Translations under genes and position numbers: made by a program
Assembly: GCA_050742535.1 (NCBI GenBank)
Contig: JBOGIQ010000010.1
Coordinates: 1 to 44,011 of the forward strand
DNA: 44,011 nt
Origin: Gp6-AA40 sp050742535
Lineage (GTDB): Bacteria > Acidobacteriota > Vicinamibacteria > Vicinamibacterales > UBA2999
Direction: 5' to 3'
The notes under the pieces: generated by a model
The model's database searches: none
What the model was told of the DNA's origin: nothing
The model's input: only the letters and a program-made list of their open reading frames with translations
Part shown: piece after piece, positions 15,370-23,232 of the stretch
Numbering within the stretch: position 1 is the stretch's first letter
How the letters are laid out: each line of letters begins with the position of its first letter

Positions 15370-16623
15370 TCAGATCACGCCCGCCGCGTGCAGCTTTTCG
15401 ACACCGGCCGCACCGTATCCGAGCCATTCGCCGTACACGAGCGCGTTATCCTGACCGACGGACGGCGCAGGACGGAGGCATGCCTGCTGTGCGTCGGAGA
15501 ACATGATCGGGACGCCCATGCCGACGACATCGGCGACGCGTCCGAACTCCGGGTGTTCGAGCGGCACCGTTTCACCGCGTGCCTGGACTCTCGGATCGCG
15601 AACGGCCTCACGCGGTGACCGCACGTCCGCCGACGGCACGTTGTGCCGTTCGAGCAGCGGCAGGAGCTCGGCCGTCGGCAGCGTGCGCGTGAACGCCTCG
15701 ATGTGCGCGGTCATTTCGTCTACGTGCGCGACGCGGGCATCACGGGTCGCAAACCGCGGGTCGGCTTCGAACTCCGGGTGGCCAATGGCGGCGAACACGC
15801 CACGGGCGAACTGCTCCGTCGGCGCGCAGATCGCCACGTGTCCGTCGGCCGACTCGTAGATGCCGAACGGCGTCAGGCGCGGAACGATGCGACCAGTGCG
15901 TTGCGGCATCCCGCACGCTTCGAGCAGATCGAATGGTTCCGCGGCAACCAGCGACGTCAGCACGCCGAGCATCGAGACATCCACGTGCTGTCCGATGCCG
16001 CTGGCTTCGCGCTGGCGAAGCGCCGCCAGAATGCCGACGACGCCGAAGACCGGCGCAACCAGGTCCGCCATCGGTACTCCGACGCGGACGGGCGGATCCT
16101 CCGGGCTCCCGGACGTCATCATCAGCCCGCTCAGTGCCTGGATGATGTTGTCCATCGCCTTACCTGTCCCCGGGGCCTGCGTCGCACCGAAACCGGTCAC
16201 GGAGCAGTAGATCACGCGCGGGTTGATCGAACGCGCGAACGAATAGCCCACGCCCAGCCGCTCGAGCGTTCCCGCGCTGAAGTTCTCGACGACGATGTCG
16301 GCCTGGCGCAGGAGGTCGGTAAACACGTCACGGGATCCCGGCTGCTTCAGGTTGAGCGTGACCGCGTATTTACCGCGAAGCCGGTTCAGTGCAGACACCG
16401 AGACATCGTCTGGCCGCGTGCGGCCGAGCGAGACGCCGTCACGCCCGAGGTACGGCGGGTTCTGGCGGCACGGATCCGGCGACTCGGGATTCTCGATCTT
16501 GATGACGCGCGCCCCGAGGCCGGCGAGCAGAAACGTGGCAAACGGGCCAGCGAGCGCCAGCGTGAGATCCAGGACCGTGAGTCCCGCCAGCGGGCCACCT
16601 GTCGACGTGTTATCGCTGGGCAC
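15370..16623 (-). CDS. Class III CoA-transferase (CaiB/BaiF/Frc family)
   Basis: A 417-residue protein with the family opening PLAGLTVLDLTLALAGPFATFLLAGLGARVIKIENP, the conserved NRLRGKYAVTLNLKQPGSRDVF, ADIVVENFSAGTLERLGVGY and the catalytic Asp158 in KAMDNIIQALSG. Class III enzymes move CoA between carboxylic acids through an aspartyl-CoA thioester. The start is GTG at 16623; no clear ribosome binding site is seen. As first gene of the unit CoA transferase, two dehydratase-like subunits, MFS, it should activate an imported acid to its CoA ester for the next two proteins. The acid is not known. Confidence 0.9.
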   Translation of the reverse strand: MPSDNTSTGGPLAGLTVLDLTLALAGPFATFLLAGLGARVIKIENPESPDPCRQNPPYLGRDGVSLGRTRPDDVSVSALNRLRGKYAVTLNLKQPGSRDVFTDLLRQADIVVENFSAGTLERLGVGYSFARSINPRVIYCSVTGFGATQAPGTGKAMDNIIQALSGLMMTSGSPEDPPVRVGVPMADLVAPVFGVVGILAALRQREASGIGQHVDVSMLGVLTSLVAAEPFDLLEACGMPQRTGRIVPRLTPFGIYESADGHVAICAPTEQFARGVFAAIGHPEFEADPRFATRDARVAHVDEMTAHIEAFTRTLPTAELLPLLERHNVPSADVRSPREAVRDPRVQARGETVPLEHPEFGRVADVVGMGVPIMFSDAQQACLRPAPSVGQDNALVYGEWLGYGAAGVEKLHAAGVI

Positions 16624-16659
16624 GGGCGAAGGGAGTGTAGCGGCCGCCGCCGGACACGG

Positions 16660-17589
16660 CTAAGACTTTCTCCGCCCGCCGGTGAGACGTCGGACGTCTT
16701 TCCTGTGCGACACCGACTGGCGGACGAGATCGACAAAGGCGCGCACGAGCGGCGACGCGTTCCCGGCCTTCCACGCGAGGACGATTGAAATCGTTGGGAG
16801 CGGTTCGTACGCCAGCGGCTTGAGAACGACGCCGGGAGGCAATAAGGCGCCAACCGAGTCGGGCAGCAGCGCAAATCCCAGACCCTCCTGCACCAATTGC
16901 AGGTGGCCCAGCACGTTGTCGGCGCTCGAGACGGCCTGCATCCGGATATGCGCCTGCCGGTACAGCGCGGCAATGGCGTCGTGCAGCGCGGGAGCGAGCG
17001 CCCTTTCCATCGTGATGCACGGAAGGTCGTTGAGGAGGTGGACGGGGATGCGCTTTCGCCGTGCCAGCGCGTGGTGCGCGGGGAGCACGACGACGATCTC
17101 CTCGTGCAGCAGATCGACGATCTCCAGTCCGTCCGCGTCGAGCGGCCCGCGCAGGAACGCGACGTCGAGAGCGCCCGTACGCAGGCCGGTAACCGGTTCG
17201 ACCGCGTACTTACTGTGCAGGATCAGCCTCAGGTGCGGCAGATGCGTGGCCACCAGCGGACGCAGGACGGGGAGGATTCGAACATCGGCGGCTGGAAACG
17301 TCCCGACTGACAGATCACCTGCACGTCCCCCGGCGGCCTGCTTCGCCAGCCGTCCCGCATGATCGATGCGTCCGAGAATGTCTTTCGTCTCGCGCAGGAA
17401 CACCCGCCCGGCGTCCGTCAGCGCCACGTGATGGCGGCTGCGATCGAGCAGCGCGACGCCAACTTCCGCTTCGAGCTGCCGGATCTGCTGGCTCAGAGAG
17501 GGTTGCGAGGTGTTGAGACGCGTGGCGGCACGTGTGAAGTTCAGCTCGTCGGCCACCGCCACGAAGTACCGCAGATGACGCAGTTCCAC
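16660..17589 (-). CDS. LysR-type transcriptional regulator (HcaR/BenM-like)
   Basis: A LysR protein of about 310 residues. Starting at GTG 17589 it begins as VELRHLRYFVAVADELNFTRAA, the usual first line of this subfamily. An ATG at 17625 would add 12 residues with no family counterpart. The winged helix-turn-helix covers about 1-60 (LNTSQPSLSQQIRQLEAEVG). The effector domain follows, with LLPDSVGALLPPGV near the end. Related proteins sense aromatic acids. It is co-oriented with the CoA-transferase unit, 36 bp upstream of it, so it probably regulates that unit. An 18-bp dyad lies at 17647-17664, 58 bp upstream of its start. Confidence 0.88.
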   Translation of the reverse strand: MELRHLRYFVAVADELNFTRAATRLNTSQPSLSQQIRQLEAEVGVALLDRSRHHVALTDAGRVFLRETKDILGRIDHAGRLAKQAAGGRAGDLSVGTFPAADVRILPVLRPLVATHLPHLRLILHSKYAVEPVTGLRTGALDVAFLRGPLDADGLEIVDLLHEEIVVVLPAHHALARRKRIPVHLLNDLPCITMERALAPALHDAIAALYRQAHIRMQAVSSADNVLGHLQLVQEGLGFALLPDSVGALLPPGVVLKPLAYEPLPTISIVLAWKAGNASPLVRAFVDLVRQSVSHRKDVRRLTGGRRKS

Positions 17590-17646
17590 CACGCCAAGGC
17601 TAGACGCGGAGGCGACGAATGGCAACCGCGACGACCAGCCGGTGAG

Positions 17647-17664
17647 TCGTAAGACGTCTCACGA
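17647..17664. promoter_or_regulatory. 18-bp dyad, candidate operator (copy 1)
   Basis: TCGTAAGACGTCTCACGA is a palindrome with two mismatched positions around a GACGTC centre. It lies between the MBL gene stop (17679) and the LysR gene start (17589). A near-identical sequence is found at 26967-26984, and the match extends to about 26 bp (AGTCGTA...ACCGCGC). This fits a binding site for a shared regulator rather than a terminator, as there is no GC-rich stem or T-tract. Confidence 0.5.
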
Positions 17665-17678
17665 CCGCGCAAAGCCCG

Positions 17679-18656
17679 CTATGGACGGCGTCGCTCGAGA
17701 GCGACCCGCGAGCAACCGTCCAGGACATCCAGAAACATCTGGTAGGAAGCGGCTCCGACAACGAACGGATTCGGGTCCGTACGGCCGCGCGCGCCGAGCC
17801 GGCTGATCCACTCCTGAAACGGCACCATCAGCGGGTGATTCTGCAGCCACGCGTCAACGCCTGCGGCTCGAGTGGCCTCCTTGAATCGCGCCACTGAACC
17901 GATAAACGTGCCCATCGCATCGTCGCTGAGAAGCCCCGGCGTGAGCCACGAGCCGCCAAAAAGTGCGGCGACGTGCTTCTGGCCCCGATCCATGACAGGA
18001 AAGATGAAACCCATCGACCCCGGCGTGTGTCCCGGAACAGAGACGACGCGTACCGTGACGTCGCCGAGCGTGATTGCGCTCGCTTCTTCCAGATTGGCGT
18101 CGCGCTTTGGCGGCGCGGCGGCGGCAGCCGGCCCAGGGCCGCGTCCGCGGGCAGGTGCCTCCATCAGATCCCAATCCGGCGGCGACACATAGACGCGCGA
18201 CCCAAAGCGCTGCTGGAAATAGCCGGCACCGCCAAAGTGATCGGCATGGCCGTGTGCCACGAGAATGATCTTCACCTGTGCGGGGTCGAGTCCGAGCCGC
18301 GCGAAACCTGGCAGCAGCCGTGATTCGAGCTCGTTCGGCGACAGCGCGTCGATCATGATCAGACCCGCCGACGTCTGAATCACGTAGGCCACGGTTCCGG
18401 TACTTCCGATCGCGTAGACGTTGTCGAAGAGCCGGACGGGCTCAATGACCGGATCGTCAGCGCGATTGGCGCGTGGCGCCTCACACCAGAACCGCACAGT
18501 GTCCGCCCATGGTGCTCCGGCGGCTGCTTTCAACGCGGCGATGCGCTGGACGACCGCCGCGGTGTCTGGTTTTGCCGCCGGCGCAGCCGGCTGCTGCGCG
18601 CGCAGACTGGCCATGGCGAGGATGACGACAATGGGCGCAATCGAAAGGATGCGCAT
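17679..18656 (-). CDS. Secreted MBL-fold metallo-hydrolase (subclass B3-like)
   Basis: A 325-residue protein with a signal peptide (ending ASLRAQQ). The metallo-beta-lactamase fold shows all main metal ligands: AHGHADHFGG (His135, His137, Asp139, His140), VSVPGHTPGS and a late NHPLM His. A glycine/alanine-rich loop (RGRGPGPAAAAAPPKR) is inserted between the two metal motifs. The ligand pattern is that of B3 beta-lactamase-like enzymes, but many such proteins hydrolyse other esters or lactones, so resistance is not implied. It is the last gene of the DUF6152/DLSGxW operon, 9 bp from its neighbour. Confidence 0.85.
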   Translation of the reverse strand: MRILSIAPIVVILAMASLRAQQPAAPAAKPDTAAVVQRIAALKAAAGAPWADTVRFWCEAPRANRADDPVIEPVRLFDNVYAIGSTGTVAYVIQTSAGLIMIDALSPNELESRLLPGFARLGLDPAQVKIILVAHGHADHFGGAGYFQQRFGSRVYVSPPDWDLMEAPARGRGPGPAAAAAPPKRDANLEEASAITLGDVTVRVVSVPGHTPGSMGFIFPVMDRGQKHVAALFGGSWLTPGLLSDDAMGTFIGSVARFKEATRAAGVDAWLQNHPLMVPFQEWISRLGARGRTDPNPFVVGAASYQMFLDVLDGCSRVALERRRP

Positions 18657-18665
18657 GCTCAGCGT

Positions 18666-20495
18666 CTATTTGCGAATAGTCCTGTAAATGGCCTCGACGA
18701 ACATGTCCGTCGTCCACGGTCCCGTCAGCGCGCCGTATCGCGTGTCGTAGTCGGCTGTCGGACGTGCGGCTTTGACCTGCTCGAGAGTGGCACCCGTGCG
18801 AACGAGCGCCCTGATCCGATCCCGCACGATCACCACCATGTCCCGGTACTCGACTACTTCGTGCTCGTCAGACAGGTAGCCGTGGCCCGGGACGACAAGC
18901 GTACCGCCCTGTCCCTGATGCGCGAACACCGTCTTCGCGAGGATGTCGTTGAGGGCTCGAATCTCGCCATCGACGGTTCCTCCGTTCGCAACGTCGATGA
19001 ACGGAAATCGCGTGGTCGTGAACACGTTGCCGGCGACGATGACATCGGCGCGGCGGAAGTGCACGAAGCTGTCGCCGTCGGTCACCGCGTTTGGCGCCCA
19101 GAAGAGCTCGACGGCGTCGCCGTTGTGGAACGTGCGGCGCCGTTCTTCGAGAAAGGTGTCCGTCGGGATTGCGTCGGCGGGCGCCTTCACGTCGTTCATT
19201 CGGTTGGCGACGTTCTGGTGACTCATGATCGTCGCCCCGATGCCGGCCCCCGGGAACTGAAGCGAGAAGAAGGTCCCGCGAACGCTGGGATCGGCACCCG
19301 ACGTGCGGAGCTTCAGATTGCCGCCTGTCCGGTCCGCATGGAAACTGGTATTGGCGATGAACTGAATCGGGCGCTGGCTCAGTCGGCCGATGGCCGCAAT
19401 CGTCTTATCCGCAAGACGACCGATCCCTGTATCAACCACGAACGGTCCTTCGTCACCCACCTGCACGACGATGTTGCCGCCATCGCCAACGAGCATGTAC
19501 ACGTTGTCTCGGACGCGCAGCACGTGAACCTCGCCGTCCGTGGGCTCGGGATTGACGGCCACGCTCGAGACTCGCGCGCCGGCGACCGGCCGCTCGAGAG
19601 CCGGGTCGTTCCGCGCCGGGGCTGACGCGAACGCTGGATAGATCGTTGCGCCGCCACCGAGGTGACCGCTCACCGCGGTCGGATGTTTCTTGCGGTACTC
19701 CGCGACGCCCGGATTCTGGCCGAACAGATAGCTCGGAACGTTGTCCGCTGCGCGATCGAGAACCTGCTCGCCATCGTCGCAGGGAAACAGCCAGTTCTGA
19801 TGGTCGACCGGCTGACGTGCGTAGTCGGTGGTCCGGACCAGTGGCTCCTCGAGATACACCGGATCGGTCACGACCACGGTATGCGTCAGATGATCGCCGC
19901 GCCGGACAAAGAACTCCTGGAGCGTCGCCTGATCGCTTTCGGGAACCCCGTTCCGCGTGAACCAGCCCTGCTTCAGGTGCGTGGTACGTACCGCCAGCGC
20001 GGTGCCGACGAAACGGCCGGTGGAGAATCCCATCCAGGAATGAGGAGCGTACGTGGGCGGATGTGGCCGACCGTCCATCCAGATGGTTCGTTTCCCTTCG
20101 AACGTCTGGCTGAACCAGTGAATGGCGACCAGCTGGTGCGTGTGCGGGTCGCGTTCCTCCCACGCCCGCGAGTTGCCGAGCGCGCGCATCTGATACGGCG
20201 CGACGTAGCCGTCGCACTGATGATGGCGCAGCGTGAGCCGCGACGGATCGTATGACAGCGCGAAGAGGCGGCCGGCCTCGTTGAGCGGCAGCCCGCTGTA
20301 GTCGGCCATCTCAGGACCGGCCCCTCGCTCCGTGGAGTCCTCATGGAGCGCGGGCGTCCAGTATCCGGACAAGTCAATCGCGGGCGACGGAGCCTGTGCG
20401 GCTGGTGCGGCGACCGGAGGGGCCTGCCCCAGCGTTCGCGCGCCCGCCAGCAGAACAGCGGCGAGAGCGACGGCCCGTGTTCGACGCGACGTCAT
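18666..20495 (-). CDS. Fusion of a 'DLSGYW' domain with a degenerate MBL-fold domain
   Basis: A 609-residue secreted protein. After the signal peptide (MTSRRTRAVALAAVLLAGARTLGQ) comes a domain of about 260 residues (DLSGYWTPALHEDSTERG, IWMDGRPHPPTYA, VVVTDPVYLEEP), as in the partial protein at 1-398. From about residue 340 an MBL domain follows (VYMLVGDGGNIVVQVGDEGPFVVDTG). Its first metal motif reads NTSFHADRTGGN (382-393), where active enzymes have NTHxHxDHxGGN: positions 384 and 389 are Ser and Arg. PGHGYLSDEHE supplies later histidines. Metal binding is thus in doubt. I chose ATG 20495 (AAGGA upstream) over 20657, since the extra 54 residues are unlike a protein start. Confidence 0.8.
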   Translation of the reverse strand: MTSRRTRAVALAAVLLAGARTLGQAPPVAAPAAQAPSPAIDLSGYWTPALHEDSTERGAGPEMADYSGLPLNEAGRLFALSYDPSRLTLRHHQCDGYVAPYQMRALGNSRAWEERDPHTHQLVAIHWFSQTFEGKRTIWMDGRPHPPTYAPHSWMGFSTGRFVGTALAVRTTHLKQGWFTRNGVPESDQATLQEFFVRRGDHLTHTVVVTDPVYLEEPLVRTTDYARQPVDHQNWLFPCDDGEQVLDRAADNVPSYLFGQNPGVAEYRKKHPTAVSGHLGGGATIYPAFASAPARNDPALERPVAGARVSSVAVNPEPTDGEVHVLRVRDNVYMLVGDGGNIVVQVGDEGPFVVDTGIGRLADKTIAAIGRLSQRPIQFIANTSFHADRTGGNLKLRTSGADPSVRGTFFSLQFPGAGIGATIMSHQNVANRMNDVKAPADAIPTDTFLEERRRTFHNGDAVELFWAPNAVTDGDSFVHFRRADVIVAGNVFTTTRFPFIDVANGGTVDGEIRALNDILAKTVFAHQGQGGTLVVPGHGYLSDEHEVVEYRDMVVIVRDRIRALVRTGATLEQVKAARPTADYDTRYGALTGPWTTDMFVEAIYRTIRK

Positions 20496-20517
20496 GACAG
20501 ATCCTTCGCCACCGCGG

Positions 20518-21300
20518 TCATCGTGCCGAGCAGGCCGTCGGGTTCCATCCGGTGGCGTTTGCCTGCCTCTTGAAATGGGTGCTCGTCCAGTAGGGCTGAG
20601 AGAGGTAGGTCGGGTCGACGGTCTCGGTCGCCACGACCATGAGCACGTCGCCACCATCGAGGTCGAAACGATCGAAGTACTCGGTGATCACCGCGCTGGC
20701 GCTGTACGGCACTCCGTTCTTCCGCAGGTAGCCTGGCTTCATGCCGGTTGTGACGACTTTCAGCGATCCGCCGCTCGATCTGCCGGCACCGAACCCGCCG
20801 CCACCGAAGATCGCACCGCTCCCCATTGGCCCTTCCGGCCGATCCCACGACGCACGGGAGACGCCCTGCCAGTCGCCTTCAGTTGCCGGCGCAGCGGTGC
20901 CTCCACCAAACGCCAGCGTGCGAACCTGCGATCCAGCCTCGGTCTCGATCTTCAGCGTCCGGTCGTCCTGCCACGTGATGCGAATCCGTCCAGGCAGCCG
21001 CATCACACCACCGACTCCATATCCGCGGCACTGCTCGCCAGCCGCTTCGTCACGCGCCGGATCCCACGATGCGGCGATCTTGCGCGCCGCCGGGCTCATC
21101 GGAATCGAGGTGTAGTCTCCAGCCGGCGGTGTCACGACTCGATACCGCCAGTCTTCCGTGATGAGAGGAACCCAGTAGCCGGTCAGGTCGATCGGCGCCG
21201 CGTTACGCGGGACCTGCGGAACTGGCGGACCGCCTCGCTGGGCAGCGACGGTCGCAATCGACGACGCCAGAACGACACCCGCGAGAAGCGCGCGCATCAT
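20518..21300 (-). CDS. Secreted 'DLTGYW'-family protein of unknown function
   Basis: About 260 residues with a signal peptide (MMRALLAGVVLASSIATVAAQ). It continues IDLTGYWVPLITEDWRYRVVTPPAGDY, RGYGVGGVMRLPGRIRITWQDDRTLKIETEAG and, near the end, GYLRKNGVPYSASAVITEYFDRFDL, then VVATETVDPTYLSQPY. The layout matches the N-terminal domain of the fusion gene next to it (GWFTRNGVPESDQATLQEFF, VVVTDPVYLEEP). A Gly-rich loop (FGGGGFGAGRSSGG) lies in the middle. Starts at 21300 and 21297 are both possible (ATGATG, AAGG upstream). No enzymatic motif is recognisable; the beta-rich pattern could be a binding domain. Confidence 0.72.
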   Translation of the reverse strand: MMRALLAGVVLASSIATVAAQRGGPPVPQVPRNAAPIDLTGYWVPLITEDWRYRVVTPPAGDYTSIPMSPAARKIAASWDPARDEAAGEQCRGYGVGGVMRLPGRIRITWQDDRTLKIETEAGSQVRTLAFGGGTAAPATEGDWQGVSRASWDRPEGPMGSGAIFGGGGFGAGRSSGGSLKVVTTGMKPGYLRKNGVPYSASAVITEYFDRFDLDGGDVLMVVATETVDPTYLSQPYWTSTHFKRQANATGWNPTACSAR

Positions 21301-21307
21301 GCAGACC

Positions 21308-21748
21308 TTACGGCCGCGCCGCACCGGGCGGCGCGGCCGCCGGGGCAGGCTGCGCGCCCAGAAGCTCTTCGCCCTTGTCATTGAGGATGCGCATGACCAG
21401 CCCCACGTTGCCGCCGGCTCTCGGAGGCGCCACCGTGACAGTAATTGCAGTGCCGGCCTTCAGCGCGTCCATTGCGCGGCGACGGGTCCAGCCAGTGGCA
21501 ATCAGCTGAGCGGGGTTTGGCAGCAGTTCACCGCTCCAGTGCGTAACCGTCCCCTTGTCGTCTTTCACGTCGAAGTAGATCTGCGCATGTGGGTTCAGAT
21601 ACCGGAACTCTGTGACCGTGGCTGTTGCCGTCCACTGTTTCTCGCGGTCGTACGCCACGAGCGTTCCGTGATGCGCCGATACTGCAGACGCTCCCGCGAC
21701 CGTCAGCATCGTCGCGACGGCGAACCAACTCACGAACGACCGGATCAT
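21308..21748 (-). CDS. DUF6152-family secreted protein (copy 2)
   Basis: 146 residues. The ATG at 21748 overlaps the previous stop as ATGA and has GGAGG six bases upstream; a longer frame upstream of it is non-family sequence. The signal peptide ends ASAVSA and the mature chain begins HHGTLVAYDREKQWTATATV, followed by RYLNPHAQIYFDVKDDKG and WSGELLPNPAQLIATGW. The family is a small beta-barrel-like secreted protein of unknown function, common in Acidobacteriota and some Proteobacteria. It occurs here beside DLSGxW proteins, as does copy 1 at 22727-23128. Confidence 0.8.
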   Translation of the reverse strand: MIRSFVSWFAVATMLTVAGASAVSAHHGTLVAYDREKQWTATATVTEFRYLNPHAQIYFDVKDDKGTVTHWSGELLPNPAQLIATGWTRRRAMDALKAGTAITVTVAPPRAGGNVGLVMRILNDKGEELLGAQPAPAAAPPGAARP

Positions 21749-22719
21749 CGGCGTCCTCCTGTCTCGGCGGGCTTTCCCGTGCCTGCTGGATCGCGGATCA
21801 GTCGATTGAATTCCAGTTCGTTGGCCGGCGCGCAGAGGTCTTCCAGAAGCCCGGTCCACCCTGACGACTGGATGAACGTCTTCGGCAGGAGGTGCATCCG
21901 TTTCGTTTCGCTGGTCCATGGCTTGGCGTAATACTTCGGGTCCGTCACCGTCATCGTCAGCTCGATCGTGTCGAAGTTCGTGCGCGTGTACCGTTCGCGC
22001 AGCACCATCTCGTCGCTGTGCGGATAGCCGAAATGATCGATCCACGTGCGTTCGTCGTATCCGGTTGACTCGACAACGAGCGTGTTGCCCTCCCAGCGCC
22101 CGACCGCGTATCCCCACCAGCGCGGGATATCGACGTCGAGCGGCGAAGGCAACTTCCGGCCGTCCATCCAGATCGTTCGGAGTCCGTAGCCCCACTCAAA
22201 GTGCTGGAGGATCCGATCCGGCAGGACCATGAATTCAACTGGGTCCGGGTACAAGAGCGCGCGCGGCATCCCCATCGGATTGCAGGTGCCGTAGGTGTCG
22301 TTGCCGAGCGCCGGCGACTGGGCGCGACGCCTGCCAATGTGTTCCTCAGGATGCGCTTGCGCGTCGGCGCTGTCCTTCAGACGTCCGTACGACGGGATGT
22401 TGCGATCGAACGCGGCCTGACCGGCGGGCGTGAATACAGGGAACTCGAAGCTGAACCCGCGATCGCCGCAATCGCGACACCGGCCGCCGCCACCGAAACC
22501 GTTGCCATTGGGGGTCCAGATTCCCGCCAGGTCGCGCGCGTCGAACGGCATGTTCGAATCGAAGAACTTGGGGTACCCAGGCCCGGCGGCACGGCCGCGG
22601 CCCTGGGCTGGCGCGCCTGCGCCCGGAGCAGGTCCGGCGCCGCGCGCCTGCGATGCGGCGTCCGCCGCGGAGACCAGGGCGAATACCGAGGCGAGTGCAA
22701 TCAGGCGTCGCATGTCCAC
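21745..22719 (-). CDS. Secreted 'DLAGIW'-family protein of unknown function
   Basis: 324 residues with a signal peptide (MDMRRLIALASVFALVSAADAAS) and a Gly/Ala/Pro-rich stretch. The conserved part includes DLAGIWTPN, a CRDCGD cysteine pair, NPMGMPRALLYPDPVEFMVLPDRILQHFEWGYG, IWMDGRKLPSPLDVDIPRWWGYAVGRWEGNTLVVESTG, and TMTVTDPKYYAKPWTSETKRMHLLP. This block (IWMDGR.LP, W.G...G.WEGNTLVVE, TVTDPK.Y.KPW) also occurs in the protein at 24245-25135. The family is widespread in soil bacteria without a known role. It overlaps DUF6152 copy 2 by 4 bp, and lies 7 bp after copy 1. Confidence 0.75.
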   Translation of the reverse strand: MDMRRLIALASVFALVSAADAASQARGAGPAPGAGAPAQGRGRAAGPGYPKFFDSNMPFDARDLAGIWTPNGNGFGGGGRCRDCGDRGFSFEFPVFTPAGQAAFDRNIPSYGRLKDSADAQAHPEEHIGRRRAQSPALGNDTYGTCNPMGMPRALLYPDPVEFMVLPDRILQHFEWGYGLRTIWMDGRKLPSPLDVDIPRWWGYAVGRWEGNTLVVESTGYDERTWIDHFGYPHSDEMVLRERYTRTNFDTIELTMTVTDPKYYAKPWTSETKRMHLLPKTFIQSSGWTGLLEDLCAPANELEFNRLIRDPAGTGKPAETGGRR

Positions 22720-22726
22720 TCCAACG

Positions 22727-23128
22727 TTAGTTGACGACCTCGCCAGGACGACGGCCCCACCCGTAGTTGTCTCTGGGGCGCAGGAGAGACAACAGGCGGA
22801 CGCGTTTGTCCGCCAGATTGCGGCCGGGATTTCCGGAAATGATGACGTGGTCGCCGACCTTCAGCGTGTCTTTGCCCACGCCCTGGGCGCCAAGCTGCCC
22901 GGTGCCGCCCCATTCGATGGTGTACCGGGAGATCGACCCGTCCTTCTCCTTGACGGCGAGATGCACAAAGGAATGCGGGTTCCGGTAGAGGAACTGAACG
23001 ATGTCCCCCTCGACCGTCACCATCTGATCCTCCAGGTACGTCGCGGCGAACGAGTGGTGGGCGGACGATGAGCCGGCAGCCAGGCAGAGCGCCAGCAGGG
23101 CCATCGACACGTACTTCATCGGGTGCAT
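22727..23128 (-). CDS. DUF6152-family secreted protein (copy 1), first gene of operon
   Basis: 133 residues from ATG 23128, with GGAG just upstream (ATG 23119 is an alternative). The signal peptide ends GSSSA and the mature protein begins HHSFAATYLEDQMVTVEGDIVQFLYRNPHSFVHL. A KVGDHVIISGNPGRN motif is near the end. As in copy 2, the predicted cleavage after Ala leaves His-His at the N-terminus. It is the first gene of the six-gene minus-strand operon that reads away from the NodD-like regulator gene, and two ATC-N9-GAT boxes lie 39 to 75 bp upstream of its start. Confidence 0.82.
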   Translation of the reverse strand: MHPMKYVSMALLALCLAAGSSSAHHSFAATYLEDQMVTVEGDIVQFLYRNPHSFVHLAVKEKDGSISRYTIEWGGTGQLGAQGVGKDTLKVGDHVIISGNPGRNLADKRVRLLSLLRPRDNYGWGRRPGEVVN

Positions 23129-23166
23129 GGAGCTCCGATGTTCGGCAGTACTGGCCGCGAGGGCAA

Positions 23167-23203
23167 ATCGTTTGTTTCGATGGGCGGTATCGCGGGCGGC
23201 GAT
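23167..23203. promoter_or_regulatory. Two ATC-N9-GAT boxes (nod-box-like LysR site)
   Basis: ATCGTTTGTTTCGAT at 23167-23181 and ATCGCGGGCGGCGAT at 23189-23203 both fit ATC-N9-GAT exactly. They are 22 bp apart centre to centre, i.e. on the same face of the helix about two turns apart. This is the layout of nod boxes bound by NodD-type LysR regulators. They lie in the 104-bp gap between the divergent DUF6152 gene and the LysR gene. Confidence 0.65.
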
Positions 23204-23232
23204 GCGGCGACCTGCGCTAGGATCTCGAGCGA

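Noticed and set aside
16683..16704. Possible third copy of the 18-bp dyad (GGTGAGACGTCGGACGTC)
   Set aside because: It shares GACGTC and some flank with copies 1 and 2 but is inside the last codons of the LysR gene and lacks the right half.
15643..16788. Open frame of 381 codons opposite the CoA transferase
   Set aside because: Opposite strand of a clear CaiB-family gene, with Arg/His-rich composition.
17679..18656. Beta-lactam resistance gene
   Set aside because: The metal motif is B3-like, but the context is an operon of secreted proteins of unknown function. The fold is shared by many other hydrolases.
21748..22195. Long N-terminal extension of the DUF6152 copy 2 gene
   Set aside because: The 149 extra residues are a shadow of the DLAGIW gene. 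A good ribosome binding site and signal peptide define the start at 21748.
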